Both the position numbers and the translations under genes were made by a program. Shown one piece after another: positions 27,909 through 37,583 of a stretch of 64,000 bases of DNA. The notes beneath the pieces were generated by a model. That model was not told the DNA's origin. It saw nothing but the letters and a program-made list of their open reading frames with translations, and made no database searches. The DNA lies in NCBI GenBank assembly GCA_905233625.1, contig CAJOFJ010000001.1, positions 124,001-188,000 on the forward strand. The letters are read 5' to 3'. The stretch's first letter is position 1. Every line of letters begins with the position of its first letter. Source of the DNA: an uncultured Bacteroidales bacterium. GTDB taxonomy: Bacteria > Bacteroidota > Bacteroidia > Bacteroidales > WCHB1-69.

Positions 27909-29843
27909 CTACTGAATTGATTTTTGATGATCCAGCACAGAAAACGCTGAATTATTGCTCACAAATTCCGGCACAATCTCTTTCATTTTGGTCACAATGT
28001 CGAAATTGTCCATCGATTTCAGTGAAACCATCAAGGCATCCAACTGCTGGTCCACCTCCGCACTGTCATATTCCCGTACTTTAGCCCTCATAATCTTTGG
28101 TGAATTGGTCGGTATAGTATTCTCTTTAGTAGCCAAAAGTTCCTCATAGAGTTTCTCACCGGGACGAAGACCAGTGATTTCAATCTGTACATTCTGCACT
28201 CCCGACAACTTAATCATCTTCTTGGCCAATTCATAAATCTTAACCGGCTCACCCATATCAAACACGAAGATATTGCCGTCCTCTCCCATCGCCGAAGCTT
28301 TCAAAACAAGGCTACAAGCCTCCGGAATAGTCATAAAATAACGGATGATGTTCCGGTCAGTCACCGTAAGCGGCCCCCCTTGCGCCAACTGTTTTTTGAA
28401 CAATGGAATCACAGAACCATTGGAACCCAACACATTCCCAAAACGGGTCGTAATAAACTTGGTATTTTTGGCGTGGCGACTTTGAGTATAAATCTCTGCC
28501 AAGCGTTTGGTGGCACCCATCACATTGGTCGGATTCACCGCCTTGTCTGTTGAAATCATCACAAACTTTTCCACCTTGTATTGAATCGCCAAATCGGCCA
28601 TATTTTTGGTACCGAACACATTTACCAGCACTGCCTCATAAGGAAATTGCTCCATCAAAGGCACATGTTTGTAGGCCGCGGCATGATACACCAGCTGCGG
28701 GTGATATTTCGCGAAAATTTCCTCCATACGGGCATTGTCCTTCACATTCGCCACAATAAATTCCACTGGCACTGCCATAGAGGCATACGGTTCCTCCCTG
28801 CACAACTCGAACTGCAACTCATATACCGGAGACTCCGCTTGGTCCACCATCACCAAACACTTTGGTTTATAATGCATTACCTGCCTGCATATCTCACTAC
28901 CTATGGAACCTGCCGCCCCAGTCACCAACACCACTTTGCCCTCTAATTCCTGTTTCACATCCTCATGACCCAAAATAATAGCATCTCTCCCCAGTAAATC
29001 CTCAATTTTAATATCTTCTATCTGATTAGATGTCAATGAATTATCTATCCATTTACTGACATGGGGAACGGATTTCACATTCAAGCCCAACTCCAAACCC
29101 TTATTGATGATTCCCTGTTGTTGCGACTTGGTGATGCTTGGGATGGCAATAATCATCATCGTTACCTGGTACTTGTCAATGAAATGACGATTCAACACGG
29201 TCTCAGGACTACGGACCAGTGTGCCATTGATTGACTTGCCGATTTTCTGCTTGGCATCATCAACAAAAGAAACAATATTATACTGACAAGAAGTATCCTG
29301 TGCCAGAGCGTTTTGCGTGATAGGACCGGCATCACCCGCACCGTAAATAATCGCGTTAACCGTCTTCGTTTTCTTTCTAAAATACTCATTATAAACTCGT
29401 CTGACAATCAAACGGGAAAGGCATAACAACAGCAATACCACAAAAGCTATAGCAAACAACTTATAATAGGAAGGGAAAAAAGACAAGGCTTCGATGTGCA
29501 CCTGGGTGATGACAAACTTGCCGGCGAAAAGTATCAGCAAAGCAATAAGGCAGGCTTCCGATATACGGACGATATCCTTGAAACCAGTATACCGTAACAT
29601 TCCATTGTAGGACTTGGTCATCAGAAAAGCAAGCAAGAAAGCCACAAAAATGGACAAGAACTGCTTAACCATCGACATCCAAGTTATTGAACCTGGAATT
29701 GCATACCACTGAATACCCATGATGATAATGTAAGAACACAACACCAAAGTACAATCAAAGCACAAAATCCAGATTCGCGGGAAAGAATGTGACGATGACC
29801 TGCCGAACAGCACCAGTGCGATTTTTTTCAAAAGAGCCTTCAT
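27909..29843 (-). CDS. Membrane-bound nucleotide-sugar 4,6-dehydratase (PglF/WbpM/CapD family)
   Basis: 644 residues. Four N-terminal membrane helices (~20-130) are followed by a first Rossmann-like region (~150-280) and the catalytic SDR domain starting VVLVTGAAGSIGSEICRQ (~305). MISTDKAVNPTNVMGATKR carries the active-site Thr/Met/Lys region of this extended SDR class. Such enzymes convert UDP-GlcNAc to the 4-keto-6-deoxy sugar, the first step to UDP-bacillosamine or QuiNAc. The adjacent aminotransferase is PglE-like, which fits a UDP-4-amino-4,6-dideoxy-GlcNAc route. Spaced 4 bases from that gene. Confidence 0.93.
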   Translation of the reverse strand: MKALLKKIALVLFGRSSSHSFPRIWILCFDCTLVLCSYIIIMGIQWYAIPGSITWMSMVKQFLSIFVAFLLAFLMTKSYNGMLRYTGFKDIVRISEACLIALLILFAGKFVITQVHIEALSFFPSYYKLFAIAFVVLLLLCLSRLIVRRVYNEYFRKKTKTVNAIIYGAGDAGPITQNALAQDTSCQYNIVSFVDDAKQKIGKSINGTLVRSPETVLNRHFIDKYQVTMMIIAIPSITKSQQQGIINKGLELGLNVKSVPHVSKWIDNSLTSNQIEDIKIEDLLGRDAIILGHEDVKQELEGKVVLVTGAAGSIGSEICRQVMHYKPKCLVMVDQAESPVYELQFELCREEPYASMAVPVEFIVANVKDNARMEEIFAKYHPQLVYHAAAYKHVPLMEQFPYEAVLVNVFGTKNMADLAIQYKVEKFVMISTDKAVNPTNVMGATKRLAEIYTQSRHAKNTKFITTRFGNVLGSNGSVIPLFKKQLAQGGPLTVTDRNIIRYFMTIPEACSLVLKASAMGEDGNIFVFDMGEPVKIYELAKKMIKLSGVQNVQIEITGLRPGEKLYEELLATKENTIPTNSPKIMRAKVREYDSAEVDQQLDALMVSLKSMDNFDIVTKMKEIVPEFVSNNSAFSVLDHQKSIQ

Positions 29844-29847
29844 TTTT

Positions 29848-31128
29848 CTATCTAAGTATCAATGATTTAATTGTTTCAACGATATAATGAACATCCTCGT
29901 CCGACACGTATGGACCGGAAGGCAAGCATAAGCCCTGGGCAAACATAGCTTCGGACACTCCATTCAAATAGGCTGGACAATGAGCGAAGACAGGCTGCTT
30001 ATGCATTGGTTTCCACAAAGGACGGGCTTCAATTCCTGCGGCATCCAAACCCAGGCGCATGGCTTCCACATTGGTGTTCGGTTCGCAGTCGGTGTGAATG
30101 CTTCCACCTGCGTGAACCATACCAGCGGCACCTCCCACAGCACCATTCACGGCCATTTGATAGGCTCTTTCCTGCCCTTTCACCCGCAGATTCTCATCCA
30201 AAACAATGGTACAGAGCCAGCAATTAGACTCAGATTCAGGATGTTGTGACGTATGCAAGGTGACTCCTGCCACCTCTTTCAACAATTCCCCATATAACTT
30301 TTGTATATGCTGATGATGTCGGATATGCTCTTCTGCCACAGTCATCTGACCACGACCAATACCCGCACAAATATTGCTCATACGGTAATTGTAGCCGATT
30401 TCCTCATGCTGATAATACGGATAAGCCTCTCTGGCTTGAGTAGCAAAAAACATGATGCGGTCTTTGGCTTCCTGATCGGGACAAATCAAAGCCCCGCCTC
30501 CGGATGTGGTAATCATTTTGTTTCCGTTGAAACTCATCACCCCATATCGGCCGAAAGTGCCCAACACCCTACCCTTGTATCTGGATCCAAAGCCCTCTGC
30601 CGCATCTTCAATGACCGGAATTCCATACTTCTCGGCAATAGCCATGATTTCCTCAATCTGATACGGCATCCCGTACAAAGCCACTGGAATAATTGCTTTC
30701 GGTTTCCTGCCTGTTTTCTCATAACGGTCTATAATAGCCTGCTCCAACAACTCTGGACTCATGTTCCAACTATCCTTCTCGCTGTCAACAAAGACTGGTA
30801 TCGCACCCAAATACGTGACCGGATTTGCCGATGCACAAAAAGTAAAGCTCTGTACCAACACCTCATCACCGGCACGCACATCGCAGGCAATTAAGGCCAG
30901 ATGTACCGCTGACGTACCTGATGACAAGGCCACCACTTTCTTGTCCATGGCCCTGTTACCATCAGACGTATCTATTTGATTTACAAAGTCCTCGAGATCT
31001 TTTTCAAAAGCATTGACATTAGGACCGAGAGGCACCACCCAATTGCTGTCAAAGGCCTCTTTCACATATTTCTGTTCCATACCTGTCTCACTCATGTGAG
31101 CCAGACAAAGCAAGATTCTCTTATTCAT
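29848..31128 (-). CDS. DegT/DnrJ/EryC1/StrS aminotransferase, PglE-like
   Basis: 426 residues, PLP-dependent. The N-terminus (LLCLAHMSETGMEQKYVKEA ... NWVVPLGPNV) matches the subgroup that aminates the 4-keto of UDP-4-keto-6-deoxy-GlcNAc. The PLP Lys is in SFNGNKMITTSGGG, and substrate-site residues lie in SGTSAVHLALIA. With the dehydratase downstream it would make a UDP-4-amino sugar, which needs N-acylation. Acyltransferases in the cassette immediately upstream are candidates for that step. Confidence 0.9.
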   Translation of the reverse strand: MNKRILLCLAHMSETGMEQKYVKEAFDSNWVVPLGPNVNAFEKDLEDFVNQIDTSDGNRAMDKKVVALSSGTSAVHLALIACDVRAGDEVLVQSFTFCASANPVTYLGAIPVFVDSEKDSWNMSPELLEQAIIDRYEKTGRKPKAIIPVALYGMPYQIEEIMAIAEKYGIPVIEDAAEGFGSRYKGRVLGTFGRYGVMSFNGNKMITTSGGGALICPDQEAKDRIMFFATQAREAYPYYQHEEIGYNYRMSNICAGIGRGQMTVAEEHIRHHQHIQKLYGELLKEVAGVTLHTSQHPESESNCWLCTIVLDENLRVKGQERAYQMAVNGAVGGAAGMVHAGGSIHTDCEPNTNVEAMRLGLDAAGIEARPLWKPMHKQPVFAHCPAYLNGVSEAMFAQGLCLPSGPYVSDEDVHYIVETIKSLILR

Positions 31129-31131
31129 AAT

Positions 31132-32418
31132 TTATGATTTAATATACTTGTTATCAGATGATTCCACAGCAAAAAACATCGCCATTAAAACATATATCAA
31201 AGCCACAAAGACAATTCCCATCTGACGCTCCAGCATAGACTCAAACATTAAGCTCAAACCCAGCATAATCACAAACAAAACCGGGAAAATAAACCGTTTT
31301 CGCCAAGCCAACGCCAAGGGCAAAACCAACATGGCCAACAACGACAGCAAGCCAGGAAGACCTGTGGCTAGCCATGTGTCAAGATATTGATTATGAGGAC
31401 AATAGGTATCTTCCGCTGATCCATAGTACGGAATAAGCTCATCCAGGCGGTCGCCAGCACCAACTCCCCATAACATATTATCTTTCACCACCATCCACGC
31501 ATTGCCCATTATCTCAAAACGACAATCCGACTTATCGCCTTGGGCCACTTGCTCTATTGTCGCTGACAAACGGCGGAAATGCTCAGGCATAGCAAAATGC
31601 GAAACCACCACCAACAAAGAGACTATCACTAAGCTTATCCATGCAAAACGGTAATTCTTTCGTACAAAACACTGGTGCATCCAACAAAGCAACATCAATA
31701 TAATCAGGCACAACAATCCTGCTCTGGAATTGATACACAACAAAAACAGTATCAAACAACAAGCGCATACCATGGTCGTGACGACCTGCCGTTTACCGTG
31801 TTTTTTTTGACGGGCCCACTCACAGTATAAGAATGCCAAACCTGTCAAAATATATAAAGCCATGTAGCTATGATGGATAAAATAAAACTGGCGGCTCATC
31901 AAATACCAGACAAACGAGCCGTAAGCTATTTTGTATGACACCAGCACATTTACGAAACATCCCATAAACAAAGCTGACAGAATACATACGAACATCCAAA
32001 AAAATGATCTGAGCCATTCAGATGTAAGCTGCCGGAAATCCGTTAAAGCAAATACAAGAGGAAAGAATAGCATCCAAACATTGCTGTTGATTTCCTGCAA
32101 GCCATAACTGATATTTTCCGTCCAGAACATGCTCACAAGATAGGCAATCCAATAGCAAATCATTGGAAGCAGCATGTAACAAATTCTACTATAATGACCA
32201 TTCTTATCCTGGTGCCAGTCGAAGAAAGACCAACGCTTGAGAAGCGTGTTTTTGACAAACACATTCAACATCCATATATATGCGAATGCCACACTGACTC
32301 CCGAAGAAAAAGGAAAGGCATTTAGCATAAGTGCCAACCACAATATTTCCGTCCGTTCGGACCAATGCATTGACTTCAAGTCGTTTCTTAGACTTGTCAA
32401 ACTGAGATTAGAATTCAC
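31132..32418 (-). CDS. O-antigen ligase/polymerase family membrane protein (first of two)
   Basis: 428 residues with about ten to twelve hydrophobic segments. A large periplasmic loop near residues 280-345 (GVGAGDRLDELIPYYG ... CPHNQYLDTWLATGLPGL) carries the H-N-x-Y/L-type motif of the Wzy/WaaL superfamily. It could be the repeat-unit polymerase or the ligase; a second family member lies at 54374-55594. It is 3 bases after the next gene's start region and 25 bases from the hydrolase gene. Confidence 0.85.
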   Translation of the reverse strand: MNSNLSLTSLRNDLKSMHWSERTEILWLALMLNAFPFSSGVSVAFAYIWMLNVFVKNTLLKRWSFFDWHQDKNGHYSRICYMLLPMICYWIAYLVSMFWTENISYGLQEINSNVWMLFFPLVFALTDFRQLTSEWLRSFFWMFVCILSALFMGCFVNVLVSYKIAYGSFVWYLMSRQFYFIHHSYMALYILTGLAFLYCEWARQKKHGKRQVVTTMVCACCLILFLLCINSRAGLLCLIILMLLCWMHQCFVRKNYRFAWISLVIVSLLVVVSHFAMPEHFRRLSATIEQVAQGDKSDCRFEIMGNAWMVVKDNMLWGVGAGDRLDELIPYYGSAEDTYCPHNQYLDTWLATGLPGLLSLLAMLVLPLALAWRKRFIFPVLFVIMLGLSLMFESMLERQMGIVFVALIYVLMAMFFAVESSDNKYIKS

Positions 32419-32443
32419 CTGATATTCTGGTATTTATTGAACA

Positions 32444-33091
32444 TTAATCAGCATAAGCTTGACGACAGCTGTTATTCAAATCGCAATCATCCAAATTGAA
32501 CACTTCGCCATGACCCGGAAAAATCACAAAACCCCTTTTAACAAATTGACTTATCTGCGCCATTGAACGTTTAAGCTTCTCCTCTGAGCCGCCCCTCAAT
32601 TTCGTCACAGTCCGTACATTATTGATCAAAGTATCCCCCGTAAACATCATATTGTCCACAACAAAACAAAGTGAATCTTCAGAATGTCCAGGAGTCCACA
32701 TCACCTGCATAACCACATCTGGCCACAATGTCATAAGTGGCTCAGGCATACGCACATCTGCCGTATCCTTAATTACTATGGGGCCATATTCTGTATATCT
32801 CGACGCATTTTTCTTAGCATCGTATAACGCTTCTTTCCCTATTTCATTAGCCACATATATTCTACTATCGGGAAACTGTTCCAAAAGTTCATTAATCCCA
32901 TAAATATGATCAAAATGTGTATGTGTCAATATGATACCCGACACAGACTCCTTTTCATGACCACGCATCCAAAGCAAAATCGGCTGTACATCACCTGGAT
33001 CTATCAGCCATACATTTGTATAATCTTGATGAGCTATAATGTAGCTATTGGAAGAGAATCTGGAGTTTACGAAACCGACACAGCTTATCAT
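32444..33091 (-). CDS. Metallo-beta-lactamase-fold hydrolase of the modification cassette
   Basis: 215 residues. The metal-binding motif THTHFDH gives His57, His59, Asp61 and His62; further ligands are in PGHSEDS, FTGDTL and FPGHGE. The glyoxalase-II-like architecture hydrolyses thioesters or related bonds. Its start overlaps the KAS III stop by four bases (ATGA), so the two are made together. A thioesterase or carrier-editing role for acyl-ACP is plausible but inferred from context only. Confidence 0.88.
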   Translation of the reverse strand: MISCVGFVNSRFSSNSYIIAHQDYTNVWLIDPGDVQPILLWMRGHEKESVSGIILTHTHFDHIYGINELLEQFPDSRIYVANEIGKEALYDAKKNASRYTEYGPIVIKDTADVRMPEPLMTLWPDVVMQVMWTPGHSEDSLCFVVDNMMFTGDTLINNVRTVTKLRGGSEEKLKRSMAQISQFVKRGFVIFPGHGEVFNLDDCDLNNSCRQAYAD

Positions 33092-34167
33092 GATTGATGG
33101 GGATAATCAATAAATTTACAATAATGGAACTTCGGAAGTTCCATCAGTGCCGCACCCAAAGACAGTCCCGTGCCAAATGCCGCAAACATGACTTTCAGTT
33201 TCTCCTTTTCCGCAAACATTTCCTCAAAGTGCTGACATAAAGTGACGGGGATAGTGGCACTACTTGAATTACCATACAACGGAACAATATCATTAGGCAT
33301 TTTTTCCTGAGGCACTTCCAAGCGCTGGGCCAATTTTTTCAAAGTAAAGACACTGGACTGGTGGCAGATAAAATAATCCACATTCCGGATATCTTCTTGG
33401 GCAAATTGCAACAGCTCTTCCATCATCACTGGAGTATCATTGATAATAAAGTTAAAGACCAAATCACCTTGCATCACCAAATGATTCAAGCCCCTCTTAT
33501 TACCGAACTCATCCTCCTTCATAGCTGTTGTTTCCGGAGTAATCGGCACTTTTGTTCCTCCAGCTGGGATATACACTGAAAAAGCGGACTTGCCATTATT
33601 TTTCATGGCACAATAAACTTCATTGGGAGTGCTCGTATTTTCCACCACACTAATGGAAACCGCATCGCCTGTTATGGGGCGGCTGGCCCGGTCATAAATA
33701 GAGACCTTAGCCGACAACATATCCCCTGTTACCAGCAATACTTTCTTTCCTTTCAGTGAATCCAGCGTCATAAACGCGTATGACAAGCCCACTGTAAAGC
33801 CGCAACAACCTTGGGAAATGTCAATACAAATTGTATCCGTGTCGAAGTCGAAAGCGCCTTGGATAATGTTGCTGACAGGAGGTATAAAATGGTCGGGGGA
33901 GGTTGTGGTCACAATAATCGCACCCACCTCTTTCTCTGTAAAGACGCCATCATCTATCATCTTCCTTATTCCCAGAATGGCATATTCCGACACTGTTTCC
34001 CCTGGTTTCGCCACCCTTCTGGTACCAAAGCCCATGACCTTCTTCAATTTTTTCATCTGGCTTTCAGAAAAGGCATAATTAGCCATTTCATCCATAAAAT
34101 CCACTTCGTGCTTAGGAAGCACGGACATCACCGCTGAAATTGTCTTGTTTTTATAACTTGCAAGCAT
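33088..34167 (-). CDS. Beta-ketoacyl-ACP synthase III-like enzyme
   Basis: 359 residues with the thiolase fold of FabH. The catalytic triad is intact: Cys121 in SQGCCGF, His269 in FICHQSS and Asn300 in YGNSSSA. The C-terminal AFGTGLSLGAAL is conserved in the family. These enzymes condense an acyl-CoA (or acyl-ACP) starter with malonyl-ACP. It is 5 bases downstream of an acyl carrier protein gene and in the same run as a FabD and a reductase, so a dedicated short acyl chain for glycan decoration is likely. The housekeeping fabH is expected elsewhere. Confidence 0.93.
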   Translation of the reverse strand: MLASYKNKTISAVMSVLPKHEVDFMDEMANYAFSESQMKKLKKVMGFGTRRVAKPGETVSEYAILGIRKMIDDGVFTEKEVGAIIVTTTSPDHFIPPVSNIIQGAFDFDTDTICIDISQGCCGFTVGLSYAFMTLDSLKGKKVLLVTGDMLSAKVSIYDRASRPITGDAVSISVVENTSTPNEVYCAMKNNGKSAFSVYIPAGGTKVPITPETTAMKEDEFGNKRGLNHLVMQGDLVFNFIINDTPVMMEELLQFAQEDIRNVDYFICHQSSVFTLKKLAQRLEVPQEKMPNDIVPLYGNSSSATIPVTLCQHFEEMFAEKEKLKVMFAAFGTGLSLGAALMELPKFHYCKFIDYPHQS

Positions 34168-34172
34168 ATACT

Positions 34173-34400
34173 TTATTTTCTGTTACGCTCTATTGTGGAT
34201 ATAATCGCATCCACCGAATTGAAATTTTCCGGAACAATATCCATGCCACTGATCGCGACCCCCAATTCCTGTTCAATTGTATCAACCAGCGACACAAGGT
34301 CAAACGAATCCAACATTCCGGCTTCAATAAAGTCGACATCTTCGGTGAAATCAAATTCCGGCCGAAGTTCGGATAAAATTCTAATAACTTGATCTTTCAT
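34173..34400 (-). CDS. Acyl carrier protein (first of two)
   Basis: 75 residues. The phosphopantetheine site is Ser32 in GMLDSFDLVSLV (DS[FL] motif), followed by the acidic helix II typical of ACPs (TIEQELGVAI). It is 5 bases upstream of the KAS III start, so it is the likely carrier of the growing acyl chain. No phosphopantetheinyl transferase is in the window; the host enzyme would have to modify it. Confidence 0.93.
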   Translation of the reverse strand: MKDQVIRILSELRPEFDFTEDVDFIEAGMLDSFDLVSLVDTIEQELGVAISGMDIVPENFNSVDAIISTIERNRK

Positions 34401-34477
34401 TATCTTAACACTTTGTGGTTTTACATTTCAAAAATAGAATCCGCAAAAATAAGAAAATATACTGCACAAATCTCATA

Positions 34478-35290
34478 TCACAATTTGTTGGTCATCACAA
34501 AATCCAACATATTCTCTTCCATAAAGCCATAATGCCTGTAACGCTTGATGGCATTTTCATTATGTTTGATTACCCAAAGCAGCTGGCGCGGGGCATTCTT
34601 CCCTTCCGAAAAGAAAGCTCGCAGCAGCTTAGAGCCAACTCCCTGATCCCTGAAATCGGGGTGAGTAAACCAATACCTCAAATACAAGGTACTCATATTT
34701 TGCTCAAAAATCAAAAATCCAGCGATTTGTTTTCCTATACGGCACAATAAGACTTGCCCGTTTTGCGCATAGTCCATCAATTCCTCCTCCAAAGGAAGCT
34801 GTTCGAGAGTGGCGTCGAAATACTGGGCCAACAAGGATGACACCATACCCGCCTCATTCGCACTCGCTTTGACTACAGCATCAACCAGTTCTTCCGATGG
34901 TGCCGGCGGATTTGCACGAAACATACGGACCAACGATGCCGCCATGCAAAAACCTTGATTTTCAAACATTTCTATCATCGGAACGCACTGATGTTCTCGT
35001 CCTACAATATCCACCATCCACTTCTTATCCGGATAAGTTTGTTGAAAGGCTCTCACATCTTCTCCCAATTCATCCTTAGTTGTCGAACAATAGAAGACAT
35101 TCCAAAAATCCGGTGATTGTTTGACCAAAAACAAAGTATGGGGTAAACAGGCATAAAAGAATAACCCCTTTCTGATCCACCAATTGTGTTTCTCCTCATC
35201 CAAATAAAAATTCGTCACAAAACCCTGTCTTCGATCACGGATTTGTGCTATTAAGCTACGGATTTGTTCAATAGAAGCTATTTGTTCCAT
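34478..35290 (-). CDS. GNAT-family N-acyltransferase (cassette, first)
   Basis: 270 residues. The C-terminal half has the GNAT acyl-CoA/ACP binding motif A in YWFTHPDFRDQGVGSKLLRAF (read in two parts: RDQGVGS and the following helix). The N-terminal half is unlike standard acetyltransferases and may bind a second partner. Its start shares one base with the adenylation gene's stop (TAATG), so it is translated with it. It could move an aminoacyl or acyl group from a carrier protein to an amino sugar. Function inferred. Confidence 0.8.
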   Translation of the reverse strand: MEQIASIEQIRSLIAQIRDRRQGFVTNFYLDEEKHNWWIRKGLFFYACLPHTLFLVKQSPDFWNVFYCSTTKDELGEDVRAFQQTYPDKKWMVDIVGREHQCVPMIEMFENQGFCMAASLVRMFRANPPAPSEELVDAVVKASANEAGMVSSLLAQYFDATLEQLPLEEELMDYAQNGQVLLCRIGKQIAGFLIFEQNMSTLYLRYWFTHPDFRDQGVGSKLLRAFFSEGKNAPRQLLWVIKHNENAIKRYRHYGFMEENMLDFVMTNKL

Positions 35291-36822
35291 TACGACTCTA
35301 CCAACTGAGAATAATATAATCTGTCAATTTTACCATTGGCATTCCGCTTCAATTCAGGAAGACGATGATATACCACAGGAACCATATATTTTGGCAAAGC
35401 ATTGCTGATGGCTTTTCTAAATTCCGCAGGCGACAATTCTTGTTCGGCCTCATAATACAGGGTGATTTCCTTTTTCTGATGATGATATACTATACAGCCG
35501 TTCTTTACAAGTTTAAGGTTGTTGATGATGACATGTTCAATCTCTCCCAACTCAATGCGATAGCCCAAATGCTTGATCAAGCTGTCTTTTCTGCCTTTAA
35601 ACACCATTTCCCCACGTTCATTGAGGTAAACAATGTCTCCTGTCCTGTAAATAATTTCAGGGTAGCTCGAATTCAAAGGATTCTGTACAAAGGCGGCCTT
35701 AGTTTTTTCTGGATTATTATAATATCCCATGGCCAATGACGTACCCCTGACACACAACTCGCCCGGCTTACCGGTTTCTGAAACAAGTTTATCCTGTTCA
35801 TCCAAAATCAAGATTCCTGTATTTCGGAAAGGTTTTCCGATAGGTATTGGTTCCTCATCAGGAATTGCCCTGTCAATAGTATAATAAACACAATCCAATG
35901 TTATTTCGATTGGCCCATAGAAATTGGAAAAGACAGTCTGTGGCATATTTTTCCGCCAGATATTAAACTGCTTGGTTGGGAACACTTCGCCCGCAAACCA
36001 GCAAAGGCGCAAATCGGGAAGCGGCAGTTGTTCCAACAGACCCATATTGGCCATATTGACCATAATAGTCGGCACCCAGAAAATATAGCTCACCTTTTGC
36101 TGTTGCATCAATTGCAGTATCTTGACAGGAAAAGCCGAATAGGTGTCGGGAATCAATACCATTGAGCAGCCTCGGCCTTGCAGCAAACATAGCTCAAAGC
36201 TCCATATATCGAACACTACAGGCGAAAGAGAGCCTATCACATCCTGTTCGGTGAAAGCAAATTCATCAAAGGTCTGTGCCATAAAATCTATAAAACTTTT
36301 ATGGTTCAGCACCACCCCCTTCGGAGTCCCTGTAGATCCCGAGGTATTGATGATACAGTATGGATCGGTATCTATCAGATTTCTGTTTCGTTCCATAAAA
36401 TAATGCGGGTCCAGGACCTCAGCTGTATCAGGTACATCATCCACATTGACAAGCTTGACGGTATTACCGACAACTGATTCTATAGCAGGAAGATAACGAG
36501 AATTGGTAATCACCGCCACTGGCTGGATAAGCTTAATAATATTCTGAAGACGTTCTTGGGGGTTCTTCACATCCAGATTCATGTATGCGTTTCCGCTATA
36601 AGTGATCGCCAAATCCGCCTCTACCGCTTCCACACATTTGGGCAGGAAAACAGCTATCGGATGATTTTGGCATGCACACGTGTCTGACAAGACTTTGGCC
36701 AAACGGCGGCTACCCTGGTCCAAATTGTCAAAAGAGACCGACCGGTCCCCTTCTGTCACTGCCGTTTTGCCGGCATATTTCCTTACGGTTTCGACAAAAA
36801 ATTCTATTAGATTGATTTTCAT
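35290..36822 (-). CDS. Stand-alone amino-acid adenylation enzyme (DltA/NRPS A-domain type)
   Basis: 510 residues with all core motifs: A3 TSGSTGTPKG at 160-169, A4 VFDIWSFEL with Asp205 (the residue that holds the substrate amino group in amino-acid activators), A5 NFYGPIE at 300-306, A7 YRTGD at 392-396, A8 GRKDSLIKHLGYRIELGEIE (410-429), and A10 NANGKIDR with the catalytic Lys498. It has no fused carrier or condensation domain. Like DltA it should adenylate an amino acid and load it onto a separate carrier, most simply one of the two ACPs nearby. The amino acid cannot be read with confidence. Confidence 0.92.
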   Translation of the reverse strand: MKINLIEFFVETVRKYAGKTAVTEGDRSVSFDNLDQGSRRLAKVLSDTCACQNHPIAVFLPKCVEAVEADLAITYSGNAYMNLDVKNPQERLQNIIKLIQPVAVITNSRYLPAIESVVGNTVKLVNVDDVPDTAEVLDPHYFMERNRNLIDTDPYCIINTSGSTGTPKGVVLNHKSFIDFMAQTFDEFAFTEQDVIGSLSPVVFDIWSFELCLLQGRGCSMVLIPDTYSAFPVKILQLMQQQKVSYIFWVPTIMVNMANMGLLEQLPLPDLRLCWFAGEVFPTKQFNIWRKNMPQTVFSNFYGPIEITLDCVYYTIDRAIPDEEPIPIGKPFRNTGILILDEQDKLVSETGKPGELCVRGTSLAMGYYNNPEKTKAAFVQNPLNSSYPEIIYRTGDIVYLNERGEMVFKGRKDSLIKHLGYRIELGEIEHVIINNLKLVKNGCIVYHHQKKEITLYYEAEQELSPAEFRKAISNALPKYMVPVVYHRLPELKRNANGKIDRLYYSQLVES

Positions 36823-36829
36823 ACTGCAA

Positions 36830-37582
36830 CTAATTCAAAAGATAACCTCCGTCGATCACCAAATTGATGCCAGTGACCCACGAAGAAGCGTCTGAAAGTA
36901 AATAAACAGCGCCCTGACCAATATCCTCAGGGGTTCCCAAGCGCTGGAGTGGATATTTGTCGCGCATAATTTCCACATGATGTTCCTCTCCAGCCATTGC
37001 ATTGGCAGTAGCTAAAATGTTAGTAGGCACCAATCCTGGATTAATGCTGTTGACGCGAATACCCATGGGAGCCAATTCCAGGGCCGCACCCTTCATAAAA
37101 CCATTCACCGCACCTTTGGACGCACAATACGATGTGTCCCCTTTACTACCAACAAAAGTTCCTGTAACAGCGGAAATAAGCACCACTGAAGATCCACGCT
37201 TCAGTTTTTTCTTTTTCAGCAACAATGACAACAAAAGCATAGGAGAAAGGGCATTCAGGTTCATAATTTTTTCCACACCCACCCTGTTGAAATGCTTGAT
37301 GGGGCTAAGCTGCGGAATCCCCGCACTGCTCACCCAACCTTGAATTTCCGGCAACTCTTCCACCACACGCTCCAATTCCTCTTGCTGCGACAAATCGGCC
37401 ACAAGAATCCGATGTCCTGTACCTTCCAACAACGACAATGTTTCCTGCAAACGCTCTGTATTCCGACCATTCAGGATGAGCTGACCGCCCATTTGCGAAC
37501 AAGCGATGGCAATACCCCTGCCAATACCCGAGGAAGCTCCTGTCACGAAAATAGTTTTCCCTTGCAACGAGAATGGATTCAT
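36830..37582 (-). CDS. Short-chain dehydrogenase/reductase (FabG-like)
   Basis: About 250 residues from the ATG at 37582, 1 base after the stop of the second ACP gene; a longer frame would overlap that gene. The NAD(P) motif TGASSGIG is at ~14-21, NAG is replaced by SSAG, the catalytic SAVTG and YCASK are present, and the end VIDGGYLLN is typical. FabG-type reductases reduce 3-ketoacyl-ACP to 3-hydroxyacyl-ACP, the step expected after KAS III. The 4-keto sugar route is a less likely alternative. Confidence 0.88.
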   Translation of the reverse strand: MNPFSLQGKTIFVTGASSGIGRGIAIACSQMGGQLILNGRNTERLQETLSLLEGTGHRILVADLSQQEELERVVEELPEIQGWVSSAGIPQLSPIKHFNRVGVEKIMNLNALSPMLLLSLLLKKKKLKRGSSVVLISAVTGTFVGSKGDTSYCASKGAVNGFMKGAALELAPMGIRVNSINPGLVPTNILATANAMAGEEHHVEIMRDKYPLQRLGTPEDIGQGAVYLLSDASSWVTGINLVIDGGYLLN

Positions 37583-37583
37583 A

